Of a stretch of 7,630 nucleotides of DNA, positions 1 to 7,630 are shown piece after piece; position 1 is the stretch's first letter, and the number at the start of each line of letters is the position of its first letter. The notes beneath the pieces were generated by a model. The model was not told the DNA's origin and did no database searches. It saw only the letters and a program-made list of their open reading frames with translations. The stretch comes from Pseudomonadota bacterium (GTDB taxonomy: Bacteria > Myxococcota > Polyangia > Polyangiales > Polyangiaceae), in assembly GCA_023419055.1 (NCBI GenBank), contig JAEZYO010000041.1, positions 1-7,630 on the forward strand, in the 5' to 3' direction. The position numbers were made by a program, and so were the translations under genes.

Positions 1-58
1 AACCTCTCCCGTCGCTGGCCTACAGATCCGCGTCGCATTCCTGCGTTGCTCCTCCTCA

Positions 59-74
59 GCGTGCTTCAGCACGC
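59..74. repeat. Short GC-rich hairpin in the leader, possible dispersed repeat
   Basis: A perfect 6-bp inverted repeat, GCGTGC then loop TTCA then GCACGC, sits in a stretch of unusual texture: a CTCCTCCTC run just before it and a GTCGTCGTCGCG run just after. There is no T tract, so it is a poor intrinsic terminator. The combination resembles short palindromic elements I recall from other proteobacterial intergenic regions, but only one copy lies in this window, so repeat status cannot be shown here. Confidence 0.3.
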
Positions 75-159
75 GTCGTCGTCGCGCCTTGGTCTGCTCG
101 CGTCTCTTGGGCCAGCTCGGTCCAAGGGTTCCAGGACCGGCTCTAAGCTGTGTCGATAG

Positions 160-173
160 GAAACGGTCGTTTC
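160..173. promoter_or_regulatory. 14-bp near-perfect palindrome upstream of the AraC-type regulator gene
   Basis: GAAACG-GT-CGTTTC has 6-bp arms around a 2-bp spacer, about 80 bp before the proposed start at 253. It is AT-richer than its surroundings and placed where an operator would be expected. AraC-family proteins usually bind direct repeats, so if this is an operator it may belong to another dimeric repressor. No convincing -35/-10 pair was found. Confidence 0.25.
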
Positions 174-252
174 GCCGCTCCGGTCTCTGGTACCCTCTGC
201 GAGTGCCGGACAGCCGTATCTGGCGTCGATTTTTCGCCCACGCAGGTGCGCG

Positions 253-2187
253 TTGAACGACGGCGACGTGTTCGACGAAGGCCTCTCCGCTTCGTCGTCC
301 GCGGCCGGAACCGAAAAAATCCGTAGCCGCGCCCGGAGGGATTGGTTCGAGCGGGTGCTCAACTACTACTGGGTGCACAACGTCGTCCGTCAGCACCCGG
401 AGCTGCCGCTCTGGATCATCCAGTGGGACGGCGAGGGCGCGCTCGGCGATCCGCGACGAGAAGCGAGTCTGAATTGGCTCGACCTCAACGAGACGGTCGG
501 CCAAGTGCTGCCCTTTCATTTCGAGATTTACTACGGCAAGGAGAGCAGACGCGACGCTTACTACGTCGAACAGCTGAAGCGCGCGGCCGCGCAAGACGGG
601 CTCGTGGTCGGTGAGCTCATGGGTTGGAACGACTTCTTCGTCGCCTTGCCGAACGACCCGAAGCGCCGGACGTTTCTCTACGGCGGGCAGTTCTCGTCCC
701 AGGAGCTCGACTGGGACGGGATCGCCTGGCGCTGGCGCGAGCTCACGGGTCAGGAGCCGGCCAGCGCGAACCCCGACTTCGTGCGCTTCGTGAAGATGGC
801 GCTCCGCTTGCCCGTGATCGAGCCGCCGCTCCTCCGCGGCATCGAGGAGTTCTCGAGGCTCTACGCGCGGTTGCTCACGGAGGATCACGGCACAGCCCGG
901 CTGCACGAGCGCGTGAAGGGCTTGAAGCGTGAGGTCTTCGATCGCCTCTGGGCGAACGGCGGTTGGGTGGATCGCGCGGTCAGCCCCGAGAAGTTCCACC
1001 TCACCCCCTGGTACCACGAGGGGAAGCTCGAAGAGTGGCGCAGCGAGGAGATGGGGATCTGCCGGCTGCCGACCACGGTGATGGCGCTGATGCCGGTCTA
1101 CCCGAAGCATCAGGCGCTCGATCCGGTGCAGATGATGGTCATGACCTCGCGTATCCAGCGCGAGGTGATCCGTCTGACGGGCGAGATGCCGGAGACGGCA
1201 GCGAACCGGTTGCAGGACTACGGCGTTACGATCCTGACCTCGGCGAGTGAGAGCAAGAGCCGGGCGCGCGAAAAGCTCGAGCTCCGCGAGCGAGCGCAGA
1301 AGCTCCAGGCGCACGTGCAGGCGACGTTCGGAGTGCGCTCCGTCGTGGGGATCGGGCGCACCCTCCCGCCCGGGGAGCCGCTGTATGCCTCGTATCGAGA
1401 CGCGGTCGTGGCGCTCCACTACTGCGTTCAGGTCGACGAGAACATCCTCTTCTGCGACGACAAGGCCTCCCCCAAGGAGCTCCGCTACTCTCTCCTGAAC
1501 CGCGCCGCGGCGTCGCTCTCCGACGCCTTCGACAGGGTCGCGATGGACGAGATCAAGGTCGCGAGCGATCACTACGTGCGCGTCGTGCTGCTCTGGTCGA
1601 ACGAGCGCATCGAGGTAGTGCGCAGTCAGTTCTTGGCGCTGTTGTTTCAGCTCATCCAGAACATCCAGCGGCGGCACCTGTTGCGCACAGAGGTAGCCGA
1701 CCACCTGGCGGATGATCTCAGCCTGCAGCTCGAAGAGGCGAGCACCGTGTACCGGGTGATCGAAACCTTCAAGGAAGCCCTGCAACGGCTCTCCGTCTTC
1801 GCGTCGCGCCCGCTCGAGGGGCCGCAGAGCATGCGGCTCGACACGACGCTCCGGTACTTGAAGGAGAACTTTTCCGAGCCGCTCCGGCTCTCGAGCGTGG
1901 CCCGCAAGGCAGGCTTCAGCGTGCCCGCGTTCAGCCGCATCTTCAAGCAGGTGACCGGGACGTCCTACCTCGCTCATCTCCGCAACGTTCGCGTCGAGCA
2001 CGCGAAGATGCTGCTCAGAACGACGACGTTGTCAGCCGAGCAGATCGCTCAGGCCTGCGGCTTTCAATCTCAGCACCACCTGATCCGCTCTTTCAAAAAG
2101 GTGACTCACCAGACTCCGGGCTCGTATCGAAAGGAGGTTCTCGCGAAGGCCAAGGGACCGGGCAAGCGCGTGATCGACCAGGACTGA
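253..2187 (+). CDS. AraC-family transcriptional regulator with long N-terminal sensory region
   Basis: A 644-aa probable DNA-binding regulator. The C-terminus (about residues 527-632) is a full AraC double helix-turn-helix domain: the first HTH includes LSSVARKAGFS and FSRIFKQVTG, and the second includes AEQIAQACGFQSQHHLIRSFKK followed by TPGSYR. The middle carries GIGR (366-369) and YASYRDAVVAL (378-388), typical of the GGDEF-like domain found in CdaR/PucR and YesN-type regulators. The first 200 or so residues contain YGGQFSSQEL and a WRELTG segment, and look like a ligand-sensing domain I cannot name with certainty. No membrane segment is evident, so it is likely cytoplasmic. The start is TTG at 253 with AGG six bases upstream; GTG at 268 is the alternative but lacks a ribosome site. 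An in-frame TAG at 157-159 bounds the frame upstream. Target genes and ligand are unknown. Confidence 0.85.
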   Translation: MNDGDVFDEGLSASSSAAGTEKIRSRARRDWFERVLNYYWVHNVVRQHPELPLWIIQWDGEGALGDPRREASLNWLDLNETVGQVLPFHFEIYYGKESRRDAYYVEQLKRAAAQDGLVVGELMGWNDFFVALPNDPKRRTFLYGGQFSSQELDWDGIAWRWRELTGQEPASANPDFVRFVKMALRLPVIEPPLLRGIEEFSRLYARLLTEDHGTARLHERVKGLKREVFDRLWANGGWVDRAVSPEKFHLTPWYHEGKLEEWRSEEMGICRLPTTVMALMPVYPKHQALDPVQMMVMTSRIQREVIRLTGEMPETAANRLQDYGVTILTSASESKSRAREKLELRERAQKLQAHVQATFGVRSVVGIGRTLPPGEPLYASYRDAVVALHYCVQVDENILFCDDKASPKELRYSLLNRAAASLSDAFDRVAMDEIKVASDHYVRVVLLWSNERIEVVRSQFLALLFQLIQNIQRRHLLRTEVADHLADDLSLQLEEASTVYRVIETFKEALQRLSVFASRPLEGPQSMRLDTTLRYLKENFSEPLRLSSVARKAGFSVPAFSRIFKQVTGTSYLAHLRNVRVEHAKMLLRTTTLSAEQIAQACGFQSQHHLIRSFKKVTHQTPGSYRKEVLAKAKGPGKRVIDQD

Positions 2188-2191
2188 CGCG

Positions 2192-2575
2192 CTAGGGCAC
2201 CATCGAGAGCAGCCTGGGGCCGAAGACGATGGCGCCCACCACGCTCGCGCCGAAGGCCGCTAGCAGCACCGCGCAGGCGGAGACGTCCTTGGCCGCCCCG
2301 ATCAAGGGATTTTCTTCACGAGACACCGCGTTTGCCAGGTGCTCGAGCGCCGTATTGAAGGCTTCCGCCGCGAGCACCGAGGAGACCGAGAGCGCGATCA
2401 AGCACCATTCCCTCGCGTCCAACCGAACGGCCCAGCCGAGCGCCACGACCGTGAACGTCGCGACGGCGTGGATTCTAGCGTTCGGTTCTCGAAACAGGAC
2501 GCGGAGACCGCGAAAGGCGAAGCCGAAGCTTCGTGCTCTACCGGTGACCCAGGCGGTGACTGCGGTCGAGGTCAT
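2192..2575 (-). CDS. dgkA: Diacylglycerol kinase / undecaprenol kinase family membrane protein (DgkA type)
   Basis: A 127-aa small integral-membrane lipid kinase that phosphorylates diacylglycerol or undecaprenol with ATP, feeding phospholipid or cell-wall carrier recycling. Family signatures are clear: EPNARIH (30-36), the active-site helix [11 protein letters not shown] (70-80) with Glu71, Asn74 and Glu78, and [19 protein letters not shown] (89-107). Three hydrophobic helices fit the family: about 38-52, 56-76 and 97-118. The length is normal. The AAKDVSA block is closer, from memory, to the Gram-positive-type kinases, several of which act on undecaprenol, so substrate is open. The gene ends in TAG, 4 bp from the stop of the convergent regulator gene. 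The ATG start lies 33 bp from the divergent acetyltransferase start; no strong ribosome site is visible. Confidence 0.88.
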   Translation of the reverse strand: MTSTAVTAWVTGRARSFGFAFRGLRVLFREPNARIHAVATFTVVALGWAVRLDAREWCLIALSVSSVLAAEAFNTALEHLANAVSREENPLIGAAKDVSACAVLLAAFGASVVGAIVFGPRLLSMVP

Positions 2576-2608
2576 GCCGCGATTTTACGACTGTCGGCCT
2601 CCGACCGC

Positions 2609-3058
2609 ATGGAGTCTTCGAGGAGATCGCGTATCTTTGCCGCGGTGACCGCCATCGATTACGCGCAAGAGCCGGCGCTCGGCGCCGCCGAATTCGCGGA
2701 CGTCTTGCTCCGCTCCACCCTTGCCGAAAGGCGCCCAGTGGGCGATCTCGAACGGCTCGGCCGCATGCTCGAAAAGGCAGACCTGATCGTGACAGCGCGG
2801 AACCCCGAGGGCCTCCTCGTCGGTGTGGCACGCTCGATCACTGACTTCAGCTATTGCACCTACCTCTCGGATCTCGCCGTGGACGTCGAGTATCAGCGCC
2901 GAGGCATCGGAAAGGAGCTGATACGCCGCACCCACGAAGCCGCGGGCGCGGAGACGTCGCTCGTCCTGCTCTCGGCGCCGAAGGCCGAGAGCTATTACCC
3001 GCACATCGGGCTTACCCGTCACGATTCGTGTTGGATCGTGCCCCGCTCCAAACGCTAG
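2609..3058 (+). CDS. GNAT-family N-acetyltransferase
   Basis: A 149-aa protein with a GNAT fold that would transfer acetyl from acetyl-CoA to an unidentified amine. Motif A is clear: [20 protein letters not shown] (85-104), with the CoA pyrophosphate loop Q96-R-R-G-I-G101. Motif B is ESYYPHIGL (127-135), supplying the usual Tyr and the Tyr-xxx-Gly pattern. The frame is open back to 2339, but that part lies antisense to the kinase gene and its translation is low-complexity, so I start at ATG 2609. GTG at 2645 (137 aa) is a real alternative; the purine run at 2619-2625 is too far from it to be a good ribosome site. The stop TAG overlaps the stop of the opposing GFA gene. The substrate is unknown. 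Confidence 0.8.
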   Translation: MESSRRSRIFAAVTAIDYAQEPALGAAEFADVLLRSTLAERRPVGDLERLGRMLEKADLIVTARNPEGLLVGVARSITDFSYCTYLSDLAVDVEYQRRGIGKELIRRTHEAAGAETSLVLLSAPKAESYYPHIGLTRHDSCWIVPRSKR

Positions 3059-3492
3059 CCGCTGCCCTGTCGGGAGCCGCGCTGCAGGAGCACGGACGTC
3101 GGAGCCCACTCGGGAAACTGCGGAATCGAGTCGCCGATCGGCTCCCACTCGGCCTTGTCCGACACGAAGGTGTGCGCTCGAGGGCGCTTGGCGAAAGGCG
3201 TATCGAGCGTCCCCAGGCGGATCCGGAGCACGCCGGCGCTCTGGCGCAAGAAGGCGTAAATGGGCGAGCCGCAGTTGGCGCAGAAGGTCCGGATTTTACC
3301 GGGTGAGGACTCGAACTCTTTGAGCGACTCGGCGCCCTGGACGAGCCGAAACCGATCGCGGTCGACGGGAGCATTGGCGGCGTGCGCGGTGCCGCTCTAA
3401 CGGCAACTCTTGCAGTGGCAGTAACCGAAGTCGCCGAGCTCGCCCTCGATCTCGTACTTGACGGCCCCGCACAGGCAGCTTCCTCGATGCAT
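3055..3492 (-). pseudogene. GFA-family zinc protein (glutathione-dependent formaldehyde-activating enzyme-like), interrupted by an in-frame TAG
   Basis: From ATG at 3492 the frame reads as a GFA-family protein of 145 codons, the usual length, but codon 32 (3399-3397) is TAG. All seven zinc-ligand cysteines of the family are present: C6 and C8 (SCLCG), C25, C27 and C30 (CHCKSC), C71 and C74 (CANCG). Downstream family blocks are intact: AHAANAPV, ESSPGKIRTFC, RIRLGTLDT, HTFVSDKAEW and PQFPEW. The TAG falls just after CHCKSCR, where relatives usually read two residues before Ser-Gly; here only the stop codon is left, so the motif is also one codon short. AAGG lies nine bases before the ATG. It is the third gene of the tgt operon, 24 bp after the methyltransferase gene. 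Family members bind zinc and small thiols; few have proven formaldehyde activity. Recent pseudogene, readthrough or base error are all possible. Confidence 0.8.
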
Positions 3493-3516
3493 GGCGGGAA
3501 GCCTTGCATGCGGGCC

Positions 3517-5621
<2,105 letters not shown>

Positions 5622-7133
5622 ATGACCCTCGATTCCGACGCTATTTTCGACTGCCTGCGCGTGCTCGAGGCCCTGCTCGAGGATCGCTCGAAGCTCGCGG
5701 AGGTCGACGCGGAGACGCGCGCTCGCCTGTTGTTCGCCGCGGGGCGCCTGTCCCGGCCCGAGCGAGCCGAGCACCGAGCCCTCACGCGCGCCCTCCGTCG
5801 CAAGGACGAACGGCGCGCGCGGGAGGAAGATCGAGCGCTGCTCGAAGGGACCGGGATCCGCCAGAAGCGGCTCGAGCCCGTGTTCGTCACGCCCCCGCTG
5901 CTCGAAGCCCAGCCTGATGAGGCGCCCGAAGGTGTCGAGCCGGTCGAGGTGAAGCGCGAGCGGGCCTGCTACGTCTGCAAGGACCGCTACACGAAGCTCC
6001 ATTTCTTCTACGATCAGATGTGCGAGACGTGCGGCGACTTCAACTACGAGAAGCGCTCACCATCTGCCGAGCTTTCGGGGCGCGTGGCGCTCATCACGGG
6101 CGCGCGGGTCAAAATCGGCTATCAGGCAGCGATTCTGCTGTTGCGAGCGGGGGCGCGCGTGATCGTGACGACGCGCTTCCCGCGTGACGCCGCGCTCCGC
6201 TTCGCGCGCGAGGCGGGCTACGAAGGGTTTCGCGACAGGCTCTCCATCTACGGCCTGGATCTGCGTCACACCCCGAGCGTCGAAGCATTCGCTCGGCACT
6301 TGAACCAGCACGAGAGCCGGCTCGATTTCGTGCTGCACAACGCTTGCCAGACGGTGCGGCGCCCGGTCGGTTTCTACCAACATCTCATGGAGCAGGAGCT
6401 CGCGCCGCTCCCCGCGCTGCCGGCGGAGGCGCGCTCCTTGCTCGACGACTACGAGGCCATGCGCGCGCGGACGCTGCACGCGCTGAAGGGCGGAGGGTCG
6501 ACGTCTTCGCCGGCGCAGGCGCTCGGGCTCGTGGCCGCGCCGTCCCTCTCGCAAGTGGCGCTCTCCTCCGAGGATCTCGCCGGCGGGCAAGCGCTCTTCC
6601 CTCTCGGGCAGCTCGACGCGGACCTTCAGCAGGTGGATCTCCGTGACGTCAACAGCTGGCGTCTGGCCCTGGACCAGGTCGGCACCGTGGAGCTCCTGGA
6701 AGTCCAGCTCGTCAACGCGATCGCGCCGTTCGTGCTGAACGCGCGCCTCAAGCCGCTCATGCTCCGCGAGCGCACGTTCGACAAGCACATCGTCAACGTC
6801 TCGGCCATGGAGGGGCAATTTTATCGCCGCTTCAAGACCGACAAGCACCCGCACACCAACATGGCGAAGGCGGCGCTCAACATGATGACGCGCACCTCCG
6901 CTCGGGACTACGTGAAGGACGGCATCCACATGAACAGCGTGGATACGGGGTGGGTGACCGACGAAGATCCCGTACACATCGCTCGCCGGAAGACGGAGGA
7001 GAGCGGGTTTTCTCCGCCGCTCGACATCGTGGACGGCGCGGCTAGAATCGTCGACCCCATCTTCAGCGGGTTCAACAGCGGCGAGCACATGTGGGGGCAG
7101 TTTTTGAAGGACTATCGCCCCACGGCGTGGTGA
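5622..7133 (+). CDS. Zinc-ribbon short-chain dehydrogenase/reductase (SDR)-like protein
   Basis: A 503-aa protein. Residues 1-110 are charged and helical. A four-cysteine zinc ribbon follows: C116-YV-C119 and C134-ET-C137. From about 151 an SDR Rossmann domain begins: ALITGARVKIG (156-166, nucleotide loop, with Lys164 where classical SDRs have Gly), LHNAC (238-242, the NNAG equivalent), Ser394 in NVSAMEG, and HTNMAKAALNMM (411-422) supplying Lys416. The catalytic Tyr of YxxxK is replaced by Thr412. VDTGW (440-444) matches the cofactor-loop region after the active site. An insertion of about 100 residues (255-355) interrupts the fold. I recall similar uncharacterised proteins with the HTNMAKAALN block in bacteria and fungi, so this looks like a subfamily rather than decay. 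The frame is open far upstream, but that part is antisense to tgt; ATG 5622 is the sensible start. Substrate is unknown. Confidence 0.85.
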   Translation: MTLDSDAIFDCLRVLEALLEDRSKLAEVDAETRARLLFAAGRLSRPERAEHRALTRALRRKDERRAREEDRALLEGTGIRQKRLEPVFVTPPLLEAQPDEAPEGVEPVEVKRERACYVCKDRYTKLHFFYDQMCETCGDFNYEKRSPSAELSGRVALITGARVKIGYQAAILLLRAGARVIVTTRFPRDAALRFAREAGYEGFRDRLSIYGLDLRHTPSVEAFARHLNQHESRLDFVLHNACQTVRRPVGFYQHLMEQELAPLPALPAEARSLLDDYEAMRARTLHALKGGGSTSSPAQALGLVAAPSLSQVALSSEDLAGGQALFPLGQLDADLQQVDLRDVNSWRLALDQVGTVELLEVQLVNAIAPFVLNARLKPLMLRERTFDKHIVNVSAMEGQFYRRFKTDKHPHTNMAKAALNMMTRTSARDYVKDGIHMNSVDTGWVTDEDPVHIARRKTEESGFSPPLDIVDGAARIVDPIFSGFNSGEHMWGQFLKDYRPTAW

Positions 7134-7140
7134 ATGTCGC

Positions 7141-7350
7141 TTACCGGTGACGAGCCCGGCGACTGCTCCGGGTAGCTCGGCGCACCCGGGCGAGCAGGTC
7201 GACGATGGTCACGCTTGGGTTTCGCCGTCTGGACGAACTCACCGGCGACGTCAAAGAGTGAGCTCGAGAGATGGGGACCGCGAGGATGAGGCCGAGACAA
7301 GCGACGTAGCCGAGCGGCGAGCAGAGCGCCGCACGCCACGCGCGGATCAT
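7141..7350 (-). CDS. Hypothetical small protein with signal-peptide-like N-terminus (doubtful)
   Basis: A 69-codon frame from ATG 7350 to TAA 7141. The N-terminus has a basic start (MIRAWRAA), a hydrophobic core (LGYVACLGLILAVPI) and a plausible cleavage site after SRA at about residue 30, which fits a secretory signal or a single membrane anchor. The first 27 codons are strongly G/C-ending; the rest is Arg/Ser-rich and less convincing. GGTTGCGGG precedes the ATG but is not a clear ribosome site. It would converge with the SDR gene. I do not recognise it, and the frame could be chance in GC-rich DNA. Confidence 0.25.
   Translation of the reverse strand: MIRAWRAALCSPLGYVACLGLILAVPISRAHSLTSPVSSSRRRNPSVTIVDLLARVRRATRSSRRARHR
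7151..7179 (+). terminator. Possible terminator-like hairpin after the SDR gene
   Basis: CGAGCCCGG pairs with CCGG and GCTCG across an 8-base loop, with a 3-base bulge (GTA at 7172-7174) in the right arm. It starts 17 bases after the SDR stop. There is no following T run, so it is not a canonical intrinsic terminator; it could slow polymerase or protect the 3' end. Confidence 0.22.
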
Positions 7351-7477
7351 CCCGCAACCTGTCCGGGAAAGGCACGACTACATCGGTCCCGTGTCAGAAG
7401 CGCGAGAAGTCCACCAGCACACCCGCGATTGGTGGCTCGTATCGTCGATCCAGGTGCTAGGCACGAGCGAGGACGAG

Positions 7478-7630
7478 ATGTCGGAGAAGAGCTTCAGCAA
7501 GGGCCTCGAGGGAGTGATCGCGGACGAGACCAGGATCGGGTTGGTCGACGGAGAGCAGGGAAGGCTCTACTACCGTGGCTACGCCATCGAGGAGCTGGTC
7601 GCTCGGCAGTCGTTCGACGAGGTCGCGTAC
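7478..7630 (+). CDS. Citrate synthase family protein, 5' part only (window ends)
   Basis: The first 51 codons of a citrate/2-methylcitrate synthase, which condenses acetyl-CoA (or propionyl-CoA) with oxaloacetate. The text SKGLEGVIADETRIGLVDGE, then GRLYYRGYAIEELV and SFDEVAY, is the standard N-terminus of the shorter citrate synthase type: the GLxGVxAxET, DGxxGxLxYRGYxIxxL and FxEVAY patterns. Catalytic His and Asp lie beyond the window, so citrate and 2-methylcitrate synthase cannot be told apart. The ATG at 7478 has AGGA at 7470-7473 with four bases of spacing, which decides the start; in-frame GTGs at 7454 and 7391 exist but would add residues with no family similarity. Confidence 0.88.
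   Translation, partial: MSEKSFSKGLEGVIADETRIGLVDGEQGRLYYRGYAIEELVARQSFDEVAY

Larger units (their letters stand above)
7134..7477. other. 344-bp interval between the SDR and citrate synthase genes
   Basis: No recognisable gene occupies this stretch. It holds an imperfect GC-rich hairpin (7151-7179) just after the SDR stop, a weak minus-strand small ORF (7141-7350), and the leader of the citrate synthase gene. The citrate synthase frame is open upstream to at least GTG 7391, but the intervening codons show no similarity to the family. No tRNA, repeat array or clear promoter is seen. Confidence 0.5.

Noticed and set aside
2339..2608. Upstream extension of the GNAT gene to 2339
   Set aside because: These 90 codons overlap dgkA on the opposite strand, and their translation is charged and low-complexity; GNAT similarity begins well after 2609.
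6057..7088. A 343-codon minus-strand frame opposite the SDR gene
   Set aside because: Antisense shadow of a well-supported SDR gene; its translation is Arg/His/Val-rich without recognisable motifs.

Overview
The window is about two-thirds or more G+C, uses G/C-ending codons and has short intergenic gaps. The gene types (a long AraC-type regulator with sensory domains, a zinc-ribbon SDR protein, a DgkA-type lipid kinase) fit a high-GC delta-type proteobacterium, most likely a myxobacterium. That placement is inference from composition and protein style, not from a marker gene.

Layout, left to right. Positions 1-252 are a gene-free leader with a short hairpin and a 14-bp palindrome. A 644-aa AraC-family regulator (253-2187, +) follows and converges, with only 4 bp between stops, on a diacylglycerol/undecaprenol kinase gene (2192-2575, -). 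A GNAT acetyltransferase (2609-3058, +) diverges from the kinase gene across a 33-bp gap. Its stop codon overlaps the stop of the opposing operon in one CTAG.

The minus-strand operon runs from 5513 down to 3055: tgt (tRNA-guanine transglycosylase), then an MnmC-like SAM methyltransferase gene translationally coupled to it by a GTGA overlap, then a GFA-family zinc protein gene. The last two genes each carry one in-frame TAG inside their most conserved motif, while the rest of each protein looks intact. This is the most unusual feature of the window. Recent pseudogenes, amber readthrough or sequence error can all explain it; normal TAG stops nearby argue against general recoding.

Divergent from tgt is a 503-aa short-chain dehydrogenase-like protein with an N-terminal zinc ribbon and no Tyr at the usual catalytic position (5622-7133, +). 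A 344-bp stretch (7134-7477) holds one weak small ORF with a signal-peptide-like N-terminus and a GC-rich hairpin. The window ends in the first 51 codons of a citrate synthase family gene (7478 onward, +).

Functionally, tgt and the MnmC-like gene both point to modification of the tRNA wobble position (34). The other genes (lipid kinase, acetyltransferase, citrate synthase, regulator) look like ordinary chromosomal housekeeping or regulatory genes. I see no mobile element, CRISPR array, tRNA or rRNA.
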